Assembly (NCBI RefSeq): GCF_014762705.1
Contig: NZ_JABURL010000096.1
Coordinates: 1-51,176, forward strand
Direction: 5' to 3'
From: Cyclobacterium sp.
Lineage (GTDB): Bacteria > Bacteroidota > Bacteroidia > Cytophagales > Cyclobacteriaceae
DNA length: 51,176 bases
Position numbers and translations under genes: made by a program. Shown here piece after piece: positions 41,414 through 50,959 of the stretch (the first letter of the stretch is position 1; the number at the start of each line of letters is the position of its first letter). The notes below the pieces were generated by a model. That model searched no databases. It was not told the DNA's origin and saw only the letters and a list, made by a program, of their open reading frames with translations.

Positions 41414-43786
41414 ATGAAAATGTCCGATATGTTAATGGATGATTTTCAACCGAGAGAGGTTGAAAAAACAGATTACAAACACCTGATTATGCAATACCTA
41501 AAATTTTGGTATTTGTATGTTCTGGGTTTACTTTTTTGCCTTAGCCTGGCTTACCTATATTTACAGTACGCAACACCCGAATATCCCGTTGGGGCGACTA
41601 TTCTGATCAACGGCAATAAAAGTTCTGATTTTTCTCAGAATGCCGTCTATTCAGAATTGGAAACCTATCAATCTGTTAAAAAAATAGAAGATGAAGCGGA
41701 GGTATTGAAATCAGTTAGTTTAATGGCTGAAGCCATTAAAAAACTAGATCTTAATGTATCTTATTTCGTAAAGGACAATTATTTCAGGGATAAAGAAATT
41801 TTCGGGGCTCAGCTTCCGATTAAAGTTCATCTTGAAAGGTACGATTCTGCGGCATTTTTTGACAAGGAAATGCTGACCAAATATAAAGTTCATATTCTGG
41901 ATGAAGAAAACTTCCAACTGGAGGATGAAGAAGAAAAGACTTCCAATCATCAGTTTGGGGAAAAGCTTGCTTTTCCTTTTGGCGAATTTTATATAGAGCA
42001 GGTAAAAGAAATTGAATATCCAAGTACGGTTATTATCAATTTCAATAATCCCTATTCCCTTCCTGGCAGATATAGTGGAAAGTTAGAAGTTTTGATTGTC
42101 AATAAACTGGCAAGCGTGTTACGTTTAGGGTTTACGGATCCCGTTCCTCAAAAAGGTATTTTGGTGTTGAACAGTCTCATTGAAGCCTACAACAGAGAGG
42201 CCATGCTGAATAAAAACCAAACAGCAAGAAACACCATTGATTTTATTAATGAACAGTTAGATTCTGTTACCAATGATTTGTTGAAAATAGAATCACTGGC
42301 AGAAAACTATAAAAAAGAAAATAAAATTACGGAGTTGAGTTCCGACGCTGAACTATATGCTGCAAGCTTTAACGAGGGAAAGGAGCAATTGGCTGAATAT
42401 TCTATTCAATTGGACGTTTTGTCTTCGATTGAAAATTATTTGATGGATCAACAGGAAGAATATCAGGCTGTTCCAAGTTCTTTTAATATTCAGGATCAAA
42501 CCCTGAAGTCCTATATCACCCAATTTAATGATTTACACAGGGATAGGGAAAGGATGCTCCGGACTACTCAGCCAGGTAATCCCCTGGTTTTGGAAAAAGA
42601 CCAGCAACTGCGTACCGTCCGAAGAAACATATTGGAAAACATTAAAAACATTAAATCCAGTGTAGAGATTGCCCGAAACAATCTTTTGGCAAGGACTACG
42701 GAGTTGGAGATACAAAGTGGGAAAGTTCCTGAAATTGAAAGAAGGTTATTGGAAATAAACAGACAGCAGGCCATCAAACAGGAACATTACCAATACCTGG
42801 TTAAAAAAAGAGAGGAAGCCGCTATGTCTTTGGCTGCTACAACTGTCAGCAACTCCAGAATAATAGATCCTGCCATGGCTGGAAGCAATCCCACTAAGCC
42901 AAACAAAATACTGATCCTGGGATTTGCATTTTTTCTTGGATTTGGAGGTCCATTGGGTTTGGTATTTATTTATTATCAACTCAATACAAAAATAAAGGTT
43001 AGGAAAGATGTGACCTCCAAAACAAATATTTCTATTTTGGGAGAGGTTTCTCATCATGATGATAAAGCTCCCATTGCTATTTCAAAAGGAGTAAGGACAC
43101 CTGTGGCAGAGCAATTCAGGTTAATCAGGACCAATCTTCAATTTGCCTTACCCAATAAGGACAAAAAAGTGGTGTTGGTTACCTCCAGCACAAGTGGTGA
43201 AGGCAAAACCTTCTTTTCCCTAAATTTGGGAGTAAGCATGAGTCTTGCTGACAAGAAGGTGGTAATTTTGGAATTTGACTTGAGAAAACCACTGTTGTTG
43301 GAATATCTGGGAATGATGGGAGAAATTGGTATTTCTGATTATTTACAAAATGATTCCCTGACGATTTCAGATTTAATAGTTAAAAGTGATAAACTTCCCG
43401 AAAATCTCGACATTCTTGGATGTGGTACCCTTCCCGAAAACCCTTCAGAGTTGATGCTTTTGCCTAAAGTAGGATATTTTCTTGATCAATTAAAGGACAG
43501 GTATGATGTCATTATCATTGATTCTGCTCCGGTGGGTCAGGTAGCAGATGCATTTTCCTTATCCAAATTTTCAGATATTACCACCTATATCATGAGGTAC
43601 AATTATACCACTTCTGATATGATTGATTTCATGAATGAAAATAAGAAGGAGAAAAAACTCAAAAATCCCGTCATTGTGCTAAATGATGCCAAGACAAAAT
43701 TGAGTTATGGCTACGATTATTATCAAACTGGGGATATCAAAAAGAAAAAGCGTACGGTTTATAAAAAGATGGCGAAAAAAATATAG
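41414..43786 (+). CDS. Wzc-like chain-length determinant and BY-kinase
   Basis: A 790-residue inner-membrane protein. Wzz-type domain: TM1 at about 34-53, a long periplasmic region with coiled coil (about 270-480) and a second TM near residue 500. The cytoplasmic BY-kinase domain has Walker A SSTSGEGKT (about 590), Walker A' ILEFDLRKP, where Glu takes the place of the usual first Asp, and Walker B VIIIDSAPVG. The C-terminus has a tyrosine cluster (SYGYDYYQ, then VYKK) for autophosphorylation. It controls polymer length and export together with the Wza-like protein upstream. Confidence 0.94.
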   Translation: MKMSDMLMDDFQPREVEKTDYKHLIMQYLKFWYLYVLGLLFCLSLAYLYLQYATPEYPVGATILINGNKSSDFSQNAVYSELETYQSVKKIEDEAEVLKSVSLMAEAIKKLDLNVSYFVKDNYFRDKEIFGAQLPIKVHLERYDSAAFFDKEMLTKYKVHILDEENFQLEDEEEKTSNHQFGEKLAFPFGEFYIEQVKEIEYPSTVIINFNNPYSLPGRYSGKLEVLIVNKLASVLRLGFTDPVPQKGILVLNSLIEAYNREAMLNKNQTARNTIDFINEQLDSVTNDLLKIESLAENYKKENKITELSSDAELYAASFNEGKEQLAEYSIQLDVLSSIENYLMDQQEEYQAVPSSFNIQDQTLKSYITQFNDLHRDRERMLRTTQPGNPLVLEKDQQLRTVRRNILENIKNIKSSVEIARNNLLARTTELEIQSGKVPEIERRLLEINRQQAIKQEHYQYLVKKREEAAMSLAATTVSNSRIIDPAMAGSNPTKPNKILILGFAFFLGFGGPLGLVFIYYQLNTKIKVRKDVTSKTNISILGEVSHHDDKAPIAISKGVRTPVAEQFRLIRTNLQFALPNKDKKVVLVTSSTSGEGKTFFSLNLGVSMSLADKKVVILEFDLRKPLLLEYLGMMGEIGISDYLQNDSLTISDLIVKSDKLPENLDILGCGTLPENPSELMLLPKVGYFLDQLKDRYDVIIIDSAPVGQVADAFSLSKFSDITTYIMRYNYTTSDMIDFMNENKKEKKLKNPVIVLNDAKTKLSYGYDYYQTGDIKKKKRTVYKKMAKKI

Positions 43787-43822
43787 ATCATTTTTATACA
43801 GTAATAAAGAAATCTTTTTTGA

Positions 43823-45193
43823 ATGAGTAATCAATTTGCTTCGCTTTATTTATTTATTAATAAAGCAATAAATAAGGGACATAAAAGAAGCGTTAAGGCC
43901 AAAAAAAATATCCTGGCTTCTTTTATTATTAAAGGCGGCAGTATTGCGATAGGTCTGATACTTGTTCCATTGACAATTAATTATGTAAATCCAACTAGTT
44001 ATGGTATCTGGCTTACGCTGAGTTCCATGGTGGCTTGGTTTGGGTTTTTTGATATTGGATTTGGTCATGGCTTAAGGAATAAATTGGCTGAAAGTATTGC
44101 TAAGGAGGAATTTGTGCTGGCAAAAAAGTACGTTAGTACCACCTATGCTATTCTTAGCCTAATCATAGGTGGCGTACTGGTTTTATTTATGGGGATAAAC
44201 CCCTTTTTGAATTGGGCCAGTATCTTGAATACTTCCGAAGCTTTAGGAGATGAGCTGGGTGTTGTGGCGCTTATAGTGTTTTCCTTTTTTTGCATGCAGT
44301 TTGTGCTCAAGTTGATTACAACGGTGTTGACGGCTAACCAGGAACCGGCGAAGGCTTCTTTTTTTAATTTTTTAGGAAGTTTGTTTTCTCTTTTGGTCAT
44401 TTTTATCCTCACAAAAACCACAGAGGGCAATTTAATTTATCTGGGGGCCGCACTGAGTTTTACCCCTGTTTTGGTGTTGACCTGTTCTAGTGTTTGGTTT
44501 TATACTCAGGATTATAAACGTTATGCACCGTCTTTTCGCCAGGTAGATTTTAGTCTGGCCAAAGATTTAATGTCCCTGGGCGCTAAGTTTTTTGTAATTC
44601 AAATAGGCGCGTTGGTACTTTTCAGTACAAACAATGTAATTATAACCCAACTTTTTGGTCCGGAAGAAGTGACTCCATTTAATATCGCCTTTAAACTTTT
44701 CAATATTGTCACAATGGGTTTTGGCATAGTGGTGACTCCGATGTGGAGTGCCTTCACCGATGCATATGTTAGGGAGGAGTTTGACTGGATCAAGCAAACG
44801 CTTGCTAAGATGAGGAAATTCTGGTTTTTGGCCATTCTTGGCTCAATAGGCATCTTATTTGCTTCACCATTTTTGTATCGGATTTGGGTTGGCGATTCAG
44901 TGGATGTTCCATTTGAACTTTCAGTGGCTATGTGCCTCTATGTAATCGTGGCCATTTGGCAAACCATGCATGTTTTCTTCTTGAATGGAATTGGTAAAAT
45001 TAAGTTACAACTGTATTTGGTTACCTTTACTGCCATAATAAATATTCCTTTGGCCATACTTTTGGGCAGATGGTTTGGTTTGGTGGGCATAACCATGACC
45101 AGTACCTTGATATTTGGTATCATGGGGATTGTATTTTCTATTCAAACACATAAGATTTTAAATAAAACGGCAAAAAATATTTGGAACGAATGA
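43823..45193 (+). CDS. Wzx-like oligosaccharide flippase
   Basis: A 456-residue inner-membrane protein of the polysaccharide transporter (MOP) superfamily with about twelve to fourteen hydrophobic segments. GGSIAIGLILVPLTINYVNP and YGIWLTLSSM near the N-terminus are typical of TM1-2. It moves the lipid-linked repeat unit to the periplasmic face. Its last codons overlap the acetyltransferase start by four bases (ATGA at 45190-45193), so the two are translationally coupled. Base composition is now more AT-rich than in the housekeeping regions. Confidence 0.9.
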   Translation: MSNQFASLYLFINKAINKGHKRSVKAKKNILASFIIKGGSIAIGLILVPLTINYVNPTSYGIWLTLSSMVAWFGFFDIGFGHGLRNKLAESIAKEEFVLAKKYVSTTYAILSLIIGGVLVLFMGINPFLNWASILNTSEALGDELGVVALIVFSFFCMQFVLKLITTVLTANQEPAKASFFNFLGSLFSLLVIFILTKTTEGNLIYLGAALSFTPVLVLTCSSVWFYTQDYKRYAPSFRQVDFSLAKDLMSLGAKFFVIQIGALVLFSTNNVIITQLFGPEEVTPFNIAFKLFNIVTMGFGIVVTPMWSAFTDAYVREEFDWIKQTLAKMRKFWFLAILGSIGILFASPFLYRIWVGDSVDVPFELSVAMCLYVIVAIWQTMHVFFLNGIGKIKLQLYLVTFTAIINIPLAILLGRWFGLVGITMTSTLIFGIMGIVFSIQTHKILNKTAKNIWNE

Positions 45194-45846
45194 GTTTTTT
45201 TAAACCCATATGGAATTTTATATCTAACCTTTATTTCCTTTTTAAGATTTCGGCTAAAAATGAAAAAGTTTATTGGGAAATTCTGGGAAGTAATATGCAC
45301 AATAGCCATATTCATCCGCAGGCCAGAATTTTTAAATACCATGTATTAACCAATACCCGTGTAGATAAAGGCACTTATATATCCTTAAATGCAAGAATCT
45401 ACAATACGACAATTGGGAAATTTTGCTCTATAGGACCTAATTTGGTTAGTGGTTGGGGAGTTCATCCTATTGATGGTATATCGACTTCGCCTGTCTTTTA
45501 TTCTACCAATCGACAGGTAGGTTTTACTTATTGTAAAAAGACCAAAGTTAAAGAGTTAATTCCTGTAACCATTGGGAATGATGTTTTTATAGGCGCAAAT
45601 GTCACTATCCTTGATGGTGTCAAAATCGGGGATGGTGCAGTTATTGGTGCAGGTGCCGTGGTGAGTAAAGATATCCCGCCTTATGCTGTTGCTGTTGGTT
45701 GCCCGATAAAAATCATTAAATATCGTTTTGATGAAAAAACAATAGATTCTTTATTGAAATCAAAGTGGTGGGACGGAGACGAAACGACCTTAAAAAAGGT
45801 TGAAGAAATGTTTTTCGATGTTGAAAAATTTGTAAAAGAGGTTTAA
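45190..45846 (+). CDS. Hexapeptide-repeat O-acetyltransferase (CatB/LbH type)
   Basis: A 218-residue protein starting at the ATG at 45190. A left-handed beta helix covers about residues 30-185, with hexapeptide repeats (ARIYNTTIGKFCSIGPNLVS; VFIGANVTILDGVKIGDGAV) and a loop WGVHPIDG containing the His that fits the catalytic site of xenobiotic-acyltransferase-like enzymes. It probably acetylates a sugar of the repeat unit. The C-terminal ~30 residues are helical. It lies between flippase and polymerase genes, six bases ahead of the latter. Confidence 0.9.
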   Translation: MSFFKPIWNFISNLYFLFKISAKNEKVYWEILGSNMHNSHIHPQARIFKYHVLTNTRVDKGTYISLNARIYNTTIGKFCSIGPNLVSGWGVHPIDGISTSPVFYSTNRQVGFTYCKKTKVKELIPVTIGNDVFIGANVTILDGVKIGDGAVIGAGAVVSKDIPPYAVAVGCPIKIIKYRFDEKTIDSLLKSKWWDGDETTLKKVEEMFFDVEKFVKEV

Positions 45847-45852
45847 GCGAAT

Positions 45853-47106
45853 ATGAATACCATCGAATACGCTGCCAATTATCAAAAGTATATAAATGAG
45901 CTAAATTTCAATTATAAGTTATTTTGGTTTTCCGTACTCATCTATAGTTTTAGTTCAGGTCTTGGTAGTACATTTATTAATAGTTTATTTATCGTTGAGC
46001 AGTTTTTTCAATCCCTGGCGCTTATTGGATTGTTTTATACCAGCTATAATATTGTCCAGTTTAAGGTAAATAATAAGTTTCTCGGCATTACATTGGTGAT
46101 TTATTTCTTATGGATATTCTTTATCACCTTTTATGGTTTTGAATTTACTTATGCGAATACCAAATCGGTTATTTTTGGAGGAGTTTTTAAATACTTTTTC
46201 CCAATTTTTCTCTTTTTCCCTAAAAATCTTTATTTCTATAAAAAGTTATTCGTGGTTGTTTCCTTTATGGCCATTGCTTTTATTATATTCAATTTGATAT
46301 TTCTTGAAGAAGTCACAGCTCATTACGATTCAAATGTAAATGAAAAATTTATTTTTGAAGGATTTACAAGAAATTTTGGGCTGCCTTTGGGGTTTTTATT
46401 GTTTACTTATATCTATCACAGCAAGACAAAGAATATTCTTGTTCTTTTGGCGCTCCTTTTGATGCTTGGTATATCTGCATACCGGGCTAGGAGATCCATC
46501 ATGGTAGTTTCGATGGTCTATCTACTTATTTTTATGGTAGTCTTATATATCTATTCAAATCGAAAGGTTTTAATAAGTATGATCTTTGCCGTTTTTTTAT
46601 TGGTGGCATCTGTATTTGCTGGTCAAATTTATGAAAAACTCCGGTTTAGCTTTTTTGAAAAAATTGAAGAACGTAATACTATAAACACTCGAGAGGGTGT
46701 AGAAGCAGCCTTTATAAGAGATTTTGAATTGCAAGACTGGATCATAGGTAGAGGTATCAATGGGAAGTATTGGTGTCCTAATATAGACATAAATGATACT
46801 ACCGGATACAGGACAATGATTGAGACAGACTATCTGAATATGATTTTGAAAGGAGGAGGAGTCCTGCTTTTTTTGATTCTTTTGATATCTATTCCTGCCG
46901 CTTTTAAAGCATTTTTTTATTCTAAAAATTTATTATCAAAAGCTGCAGGTATTTGGATAGTTCTTTGGATTTTGAGTTTATATCCTATGAACGTTTTCTT
47001 GTTTTCAGTGAATTATATTTTGTTTTGGATTTGTGTAGGTATTGGATATTCCAAGGATATGCGATATTTATCCGATGATACCATTAAAAAGGCGTTTTTA
47101 AATTAA
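45853..47106 (+). CDS. Wzy-like polysaccharide polymerase (O-antigen polymerase type)
   Basis: A 417-residue, very hydrophobic inner-membrane protein with around ten transmembrane segments, Phe- and Ile-rich throughout, and one larger loop (about residues 270-330, between IRDFELQDWIIGRG and DYLNMILKGGG). This is the layout of Wzy polymerases, which join repeat units in the periplasm. Sequence conservation in the family is very low, so the call rests on topology and position between acetyltransferase and glycosyltransferase genes. Codon use is strongly AT-biased. Confidence 0.75.
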   Translation: MNTIEYAANYQKYINELNFNYKLFWFSVLIYSFSSGLGSTFINSLFIVEQFFQSLALIGLFYTSYNIVQFKVNNKFLGITLVIYFLWIFFITFYGFEFTYANTKSVIFGGVFKYFFPIFLFFPKNLYFYKKLFVVVSFMAIAFIIFNLIFLEEVTAHYDSNVNEKFIFEGFTRNFGLPLGFLLFTYIYHSKTKNILVLLALLLMLGISAYRARRSIMVVSMVYLLIFMVVLYIYSNRKVLISMIFAVFLLVASVFAGQIYEKLRFSFFEKIEERNTINTREGVEAAFIRDFELQDWIIGRGINGKYWCPNIDINDTTGYRTMIETDYLNMILKGGGVLLFLILLISIPAAFKAFFYSKNLLSKAAGIWIVLWILSLYPMNVFLFSVNYILFWICVGIGYSKDMRYLSDDTIKKAFLN

Positions 47107-47122
47107 TTTCCAATTATAGATA

Positions 47123-48433
47123 ATGGACTTTCCAAAGATTCTTATTTTGATTCAACCCTTCACCAATAATACAGGAGGTGGTATTACTTTGGGTAATTTA
47201 TTCAAAGGTTGGCCCAAAAACAAATTGGCTGTGGCCAGTCTCCCAGGGTTAATTAATACCAATATAGATACTGATATTTGCGACACCTATTATCAATTAG
47301 GGGAGAAGGAAATGACCTGGAAATTTCCTTTTAATATGATTAAAAGAAAATACACTTCAGGTTTGCTTGATTTTCAAAATCATTCGGTCCAGGAGATTGT
47401 TCCAAAAAAATCCAAACTGCGATCCAGGGTTTTAATCAATTATATCGAACCTTCTCTCAAGTGGTTAGGTTTAATGGAGACTATTTACAAACTTGATTTA
47501 TCGGAGGAATTTTGCAATTGGCTGGATGAATACCAACCTGATATAATTTATGCTCAAGCTCATGGAAGAAACAGGGTGAAGTTTTGCTCCAGAGTAAAAC
47601 AGTACACCAACAAACCAATGGTTTTTCACATGATGGATGATTGGCCTGAATTTGTAAGAGGTGAAAGTATTTTTGGTAAATATTGGGAAAAGGTGGTGGA
47701 CAAAGAGTTTAAAAAACTGCTTGAAGTTTCAGATTTACATTTGGGAATTAGTGAGTTAATGGAAGTGGAATATCTCAGAAGGTATAATATTCAATTTAAA
47801 GCTTTCCACAATCCTATAGATTTTGATTTTTGGAAAAAGGGTCAAAAGTCAAATTGGGAGATAAATGGTGAATATCCTAAAATATTATATGCAGGAAGAA
47901 TGGGACTAGGTATTGAGAAATCTTTGAAACTTCTTGCAGAAACTATTTCTATAATCAATAAAAAATCAGGCCGTTCTATTCAGTTTATTTTGCAAGTGGC
48001 TGAAAAGAAGAAATGGATGAATAAATTTAAGTGTATAATACACCGACCATTTGTTCCTTATGAGGAACTTCCTGAAAAATTTGGAGAGGCTGATATTTTG
48101 TATTTGCCTTATGATTTTTCGGAAAAAGCGGTTAAATTTATTAAATATTCAATGCCTACCAAAGCATCTGAGTACATGATTAGTGGGACACCAATTCTTA
48201 TTTTTGCTCCTGGAGATACAGCCCTTGTAAATTATGCTGAAAAGTATCATTGGGCCAAAGTTGTCAAAAATGAAGATATTGAAGAGTTGGTAAATTCAGT
48301 AGAGAAATTACTTGATTGTCCAGAGGAGCGGGAACGTTATGGTAAGTCGGCCATACTTTTAGCTAAGGATAAACATGAAGCATTTAAAGTCAGAAACGAT
48401 TTTAGAAAAGCATTGATATCTGTTATAGAATAA
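47123..48433 (+). CDS. Glycosyltransferase, GT-B fold (GT4-like), first of three
   Basis: A 436-residue cytoplasmic enzyme. The N-terminal half has NNTGGGITLGNLFKGW, a Gly-rich acceptor region. The C-terminal half has ILYAGRMGLGIEKSLKLLAE, VPYEELPEKFGEADILYLPY and PTKASEYMISGTPIL, matching the donor-binding E-x7-E region of GT4-type enzymes (here Lys-Ala-Ser-Glu with downstream residues). It transfers a sugar to the growing repeat unit; sugar identity cannot be read. It lies 16 bases after the polymerase gene. Confidence 0.85.
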   Translation: MDFPKILILIQPFTNNTGGGITLGNLFKGWPKNKLAVASLPGLINTNIDTDICDTYYQLGEKEMTWKFPFNMIKRKYTSGLLDFQNHSVQEIVPKKSKLRSRVLINYIEPSLKWLGLMETIYKLDLSEEFCNWLDEYQPDIIYAQAHGRNRVKFCSRVKQYTNKPMVFHMMDDWPEFVRGESIFGKYWEKVVDKEFKKLLEVSDLHLGISELMEVEYLRRYNIQFKAFHNPIDFDFWKKGQKSNWEINGEYPKILYAGRMGLGIEKSLKLLAETISIINKKSGRSIQFILQVAEKKKWMNKFKCIIHRPFVPYEELPEKFGEADILYLPYDFSEKAVKFIKYSMPTKASEYMISGTPILIFAPGDTALVNYAEKYHWAKVVKNEDIEELVNSVEKLLDCPEERERYGKSAILLAKDKHEAFKVRNDFRKALISVIE

Positions 48434-48442
48434 TAAATTATA

Positions 48443-49450
48443 ATGAAAAATATTTTTTTATATCCAAAGCACAATAAATATTATAAGTCTCCTAATCCAT
48501 ATATTTTTGATTTTCACAGAGAACTTGCTAAAAGGCACAGGATTGTAAATAAAAATGCTTCAGGTTTAGGTATTCTTAACCTTTATATTTACTTTTTTTC
48601 GACCGACATTTTTATATTTAACTGGATAGAAACCTTGCCTCAGAAGATGTTGGGACGTTTTCAGGTGGCCGGATTTGTTCTTTTTTTATGGTTTGTTCGG
48701 GTTTTCAAAAAGAAAATTGTGTGGGTATTACACAACAAGGGTTCTCATCATCAAAATGACAATAAGTTAGTAAAGAAGGTTTTTGATTTGATGATGAAAA
48801 GATCAGACAAAATAATAACTCACTCAGAATCAGGAAAATCTTTCGTCAAGGAAGTCTATCCAGATCAGGCTAGTAAGGTAATGGTTATTATGCACCCTAT
48901 CAGGGAGTTGTTTCCGCTGCTTAATGTGGAAAAAACAACAGATTTTTTAATTTGGGGTAGTGTTTACAAATACAAGGGTATCGATAAATTTTTAAATTTT
49001 AATTCAACTTTATCTTCAGACAGGCAATTTAAAGTAAAAATTGCAGGTAAATGTTTTGACCGGAAGTACCTGGCTGAAATTGAGGGTCTTTTAGGCGAAA
49101 ACATTGAATTTTATAATGCGGTTCTCGATTTTGAAGAAATATATAGGTTTGCCCAGGAATCCAGGTTCATTTTGTTTACCTATAATTCCGATACTGTGAT
49201 AAGTTCAGGGTCCTTAATAGATTCAATAAGAATGGGGAGTATGATTTTAGGTCCCAATCATGGCGCATTTAAGGATCTAAATCACCTAAGTTTTGTAAAC
49301 ACGTATGAAGACTTTAATCAGATTCCTTCAATAATTAAAACAATTGATCAGGATGGATACAGGCTTGAATCCGAAAGGCAAGCTTTTTATGAAGAAAATA
49401 ATTGGAAGAAATTTATAGAAAAACTAGATTCCATTCTTTTAGAACTTTGA
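48443..49450 (+). CDS. Glycosyltransferase, GT-B fold, second of three
   Basis: A 335-residue protein with two Rossmann-like halves. The N-terminal half holds an aromatic, basic membrane-facing segment (FQVAGFVLFLWFVRVFKKK) and VLHNKGSHHQND. The C-terminal half has DFLIWGSVYKYKGIDKFLNF, FAQESRFILFTYNSDTV and SSGSLIDSIRMGSMILGPNH, as in glycosyltransferases that add a sugar to a lipid-linked chain. The hydrophobic stretch suggests loose membrane contact. It starts nine bases after the previous gene and is followed by a long AT-rich gap. Confidence 0.75.
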   Translation: MKNIFLYPKHNKYYKSPNPYIFDFHRELAKRHRIVNKNASGLGILNLYIYFFSTDIFIFNWIETLPQKMLGRFQVAGFVLFLWFVRVFKKKIVWVLHNKGSHHQNDNKLVKKVFDLMMKRSDKIITHSESGKSFVKEVYPDQASKVMVIMHPIRELFPLLNVEKTTDFLIWGSVYKYKGIDKFLNFNSTLSSDRQFKVKIAGKCFDRKYLAEIEGLLGENIEFYNAVLDFEEIYRFAQESRFILFTYNSDTVISSGSLIDSIRMGSMILGPNHGAFKDLNHLSFVNTYEDFNQIPSIIKTIDQDGYRLESERQAFYEENNWKKFIEKLDSILLEL

Positions 49451-49867
49451 TTGAATTTATTTTTCTTAATGAAATATTGTCTATATGATGTTTTTATGTT
49501 AATTAAGTAAAACATAATTTTTCCGCTGTTAAGCGCCCAAAGTAATGATTTGTTTAAGTATTTATTTAATAAAAAGGATTAGTTAAAGAAGTGTGATTAT
49601 TTCATTCAAAAATTATTAATATCCTTATTTTTCAATTTATACGTTCAAGTATTTAATGGACTTATTTTGGTTTTAATGTCTTTCCGATAGATAATTTTAT
49701 TTTAATGCAATTATTTTTGCTAGTATTTTATTGAACAATTAATTTACTATTAAGGTTATTAATTATTATGTATATACATTAAAAGCTATTTATTAAAGCA
49801 GAAAATATTCTGTTGATTTTTGTCGCTATTTGAAGGTGTTAGTTATATTATTATTAATTATTTTATA
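49451..49867. other. AT-rich intergenic gap in the polysaccharide cluster
   Basis: I see no gene, terminator hairpin or consensus promoter in these 417 bases. It is around four-fifths A and T, richer in AT than any other gap of similar size here, and interrupts an otherwise close-packed gene row. A TTG-started in-frame extension of the next gene reaches 49820 but does not look like protein. Confidence 0.4.
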
Positions 49868-50959
49868 ATGAGGGTTTTATTGATTAATAGTTATTCCATG
49901 GAGAATGCTTACCAGCTTTGGAGAGAAGGGAAGAGTGGTAGTCACCATGTTTGGGGTAAGATTGAGCTTGAAAAAATCAGTCAAATCAATATGGTTATTT
50001 TTCCTCATGAAAAATTTAAATGGCTCAACAAGCTTGGAGGCTTGTTTGGGATCACTCATTTGGATCAACAAATTAGAATTTTGTTTTCATCCTCCAAATA
50101 TGATATATTGTATGCTCCCTATAGCACCCAAAATACCAAATTATTGTTAGTATTAAAGCTATTTAGAATTTACCGGAAACCTATTGTTGTTACCATACAT
50201 AGTCCCTTTTTAGGTACAAATTATGATAATTCGTGGGTGAAGTGGATTTCAAAAAAATTGTTACTTACTTATGATGCCAGTATTTATTTAAGTGATAATC
50301 TAATGAAGCAGGCTATAGAAAAGCTTGGAATTCGACGTGAAATTTCCTCTAAAAGGATTTTTACTGCCCAATGGGGTCCAGATCGGAATTTTTATAGTAA
50401 TTTCATAGGTAAGAATTCAATGAGTGATAGGTACCTAATCAGTGCAGGACATACTTCACGTGACTATGAAACTTTGATTGAAGCCTTTAAGCAATTGGAT
50501 TATAAACTTAAAATCTTTTGTACGCCCAAATCAATTCCCATTGTAGATGAAATTCCCCATAATGTTACTATTCATTCCGAATTCATCCCTTATAGTGAAC
50601 TAATGAATTATTATTTAAATTCAAGTGTAATACTCATACCCTTAAAATATGATTCAAGAAATGAAGGATGCCAGGGGATGACAAGTATTCAGGATGTTGT
50701 GGCACTTGGTAAGCCGACGATCATTACAAAAAATAAAAATTTAAATCTTGATGTTGAGAAAGAAGGGTTCGGTATCTTTGTTGATATGGGTGATGTTTCA
50801 GGATGGGTAAATGCTGTCAAATTACTAATGAATGACAAGGCGAAAATGAAGCATATGGGTGAAAATGCAACTGCTGTATACCATAGTAAATTCAATGCAG
50901 AAATATTCGGAGCGCGACTGAAAAATGTTTTTTCTAATGTATACAATAGTTATAAATAG
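49868..50959 (+). CDS. Glycosyltransferase, GT4-like, third of three
   Basis: A 363-residue GT-B enzyme starting at the ATG at 49868. The N-terminus is MRVLLINSYSMENAYQLWRE, and SGSHHVWG forms the Gly-rich acceptor loop. The donor half shows SAGHTSRDYETLIEAFKQLD (the strand-helix start of GT4 domains), IPYSELMNYYLNSSVILIPL, and EGCQGMTSIQDVVALGKPTII with Glu in the expected E-x7-E region. It lies alone after the AT-rich gap and is the last complete gene in the window; it may continue an operon beyond the right edge. Confidence 0.85.
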   Translation: MRVLLINSYSMENAYQLWREGKSGSHHVWGKIELEKISQINMVIFPHEKFKWLNKLGGLFGITHLDQQIRILFSSSKYDILYAPYSTQNTKLLLVLKLFRIYRKPIVVTIHSPFLGTNYDNSWVKWISKKLLLTYDASIYLSDNLMKQAIEKLGIRREISSKRIFTAQWGPDRNFYSNFIGKNSMSDRYLISAGHTSRDYETLIEAFKQLDYKLKIFCTPKSIPIVDEIPHNVTIHSEFIPYSELMNYYLNSSVILIPLKYDSRNEGCQGMTSIQDVVALGKPTIITKNKNLNLDVEKEGFGIFVDMGDVSGWVNAVKLLMNDKAKMKHMGENATAVYHSKFNAEIFGARLKNVFSNVYNSYK

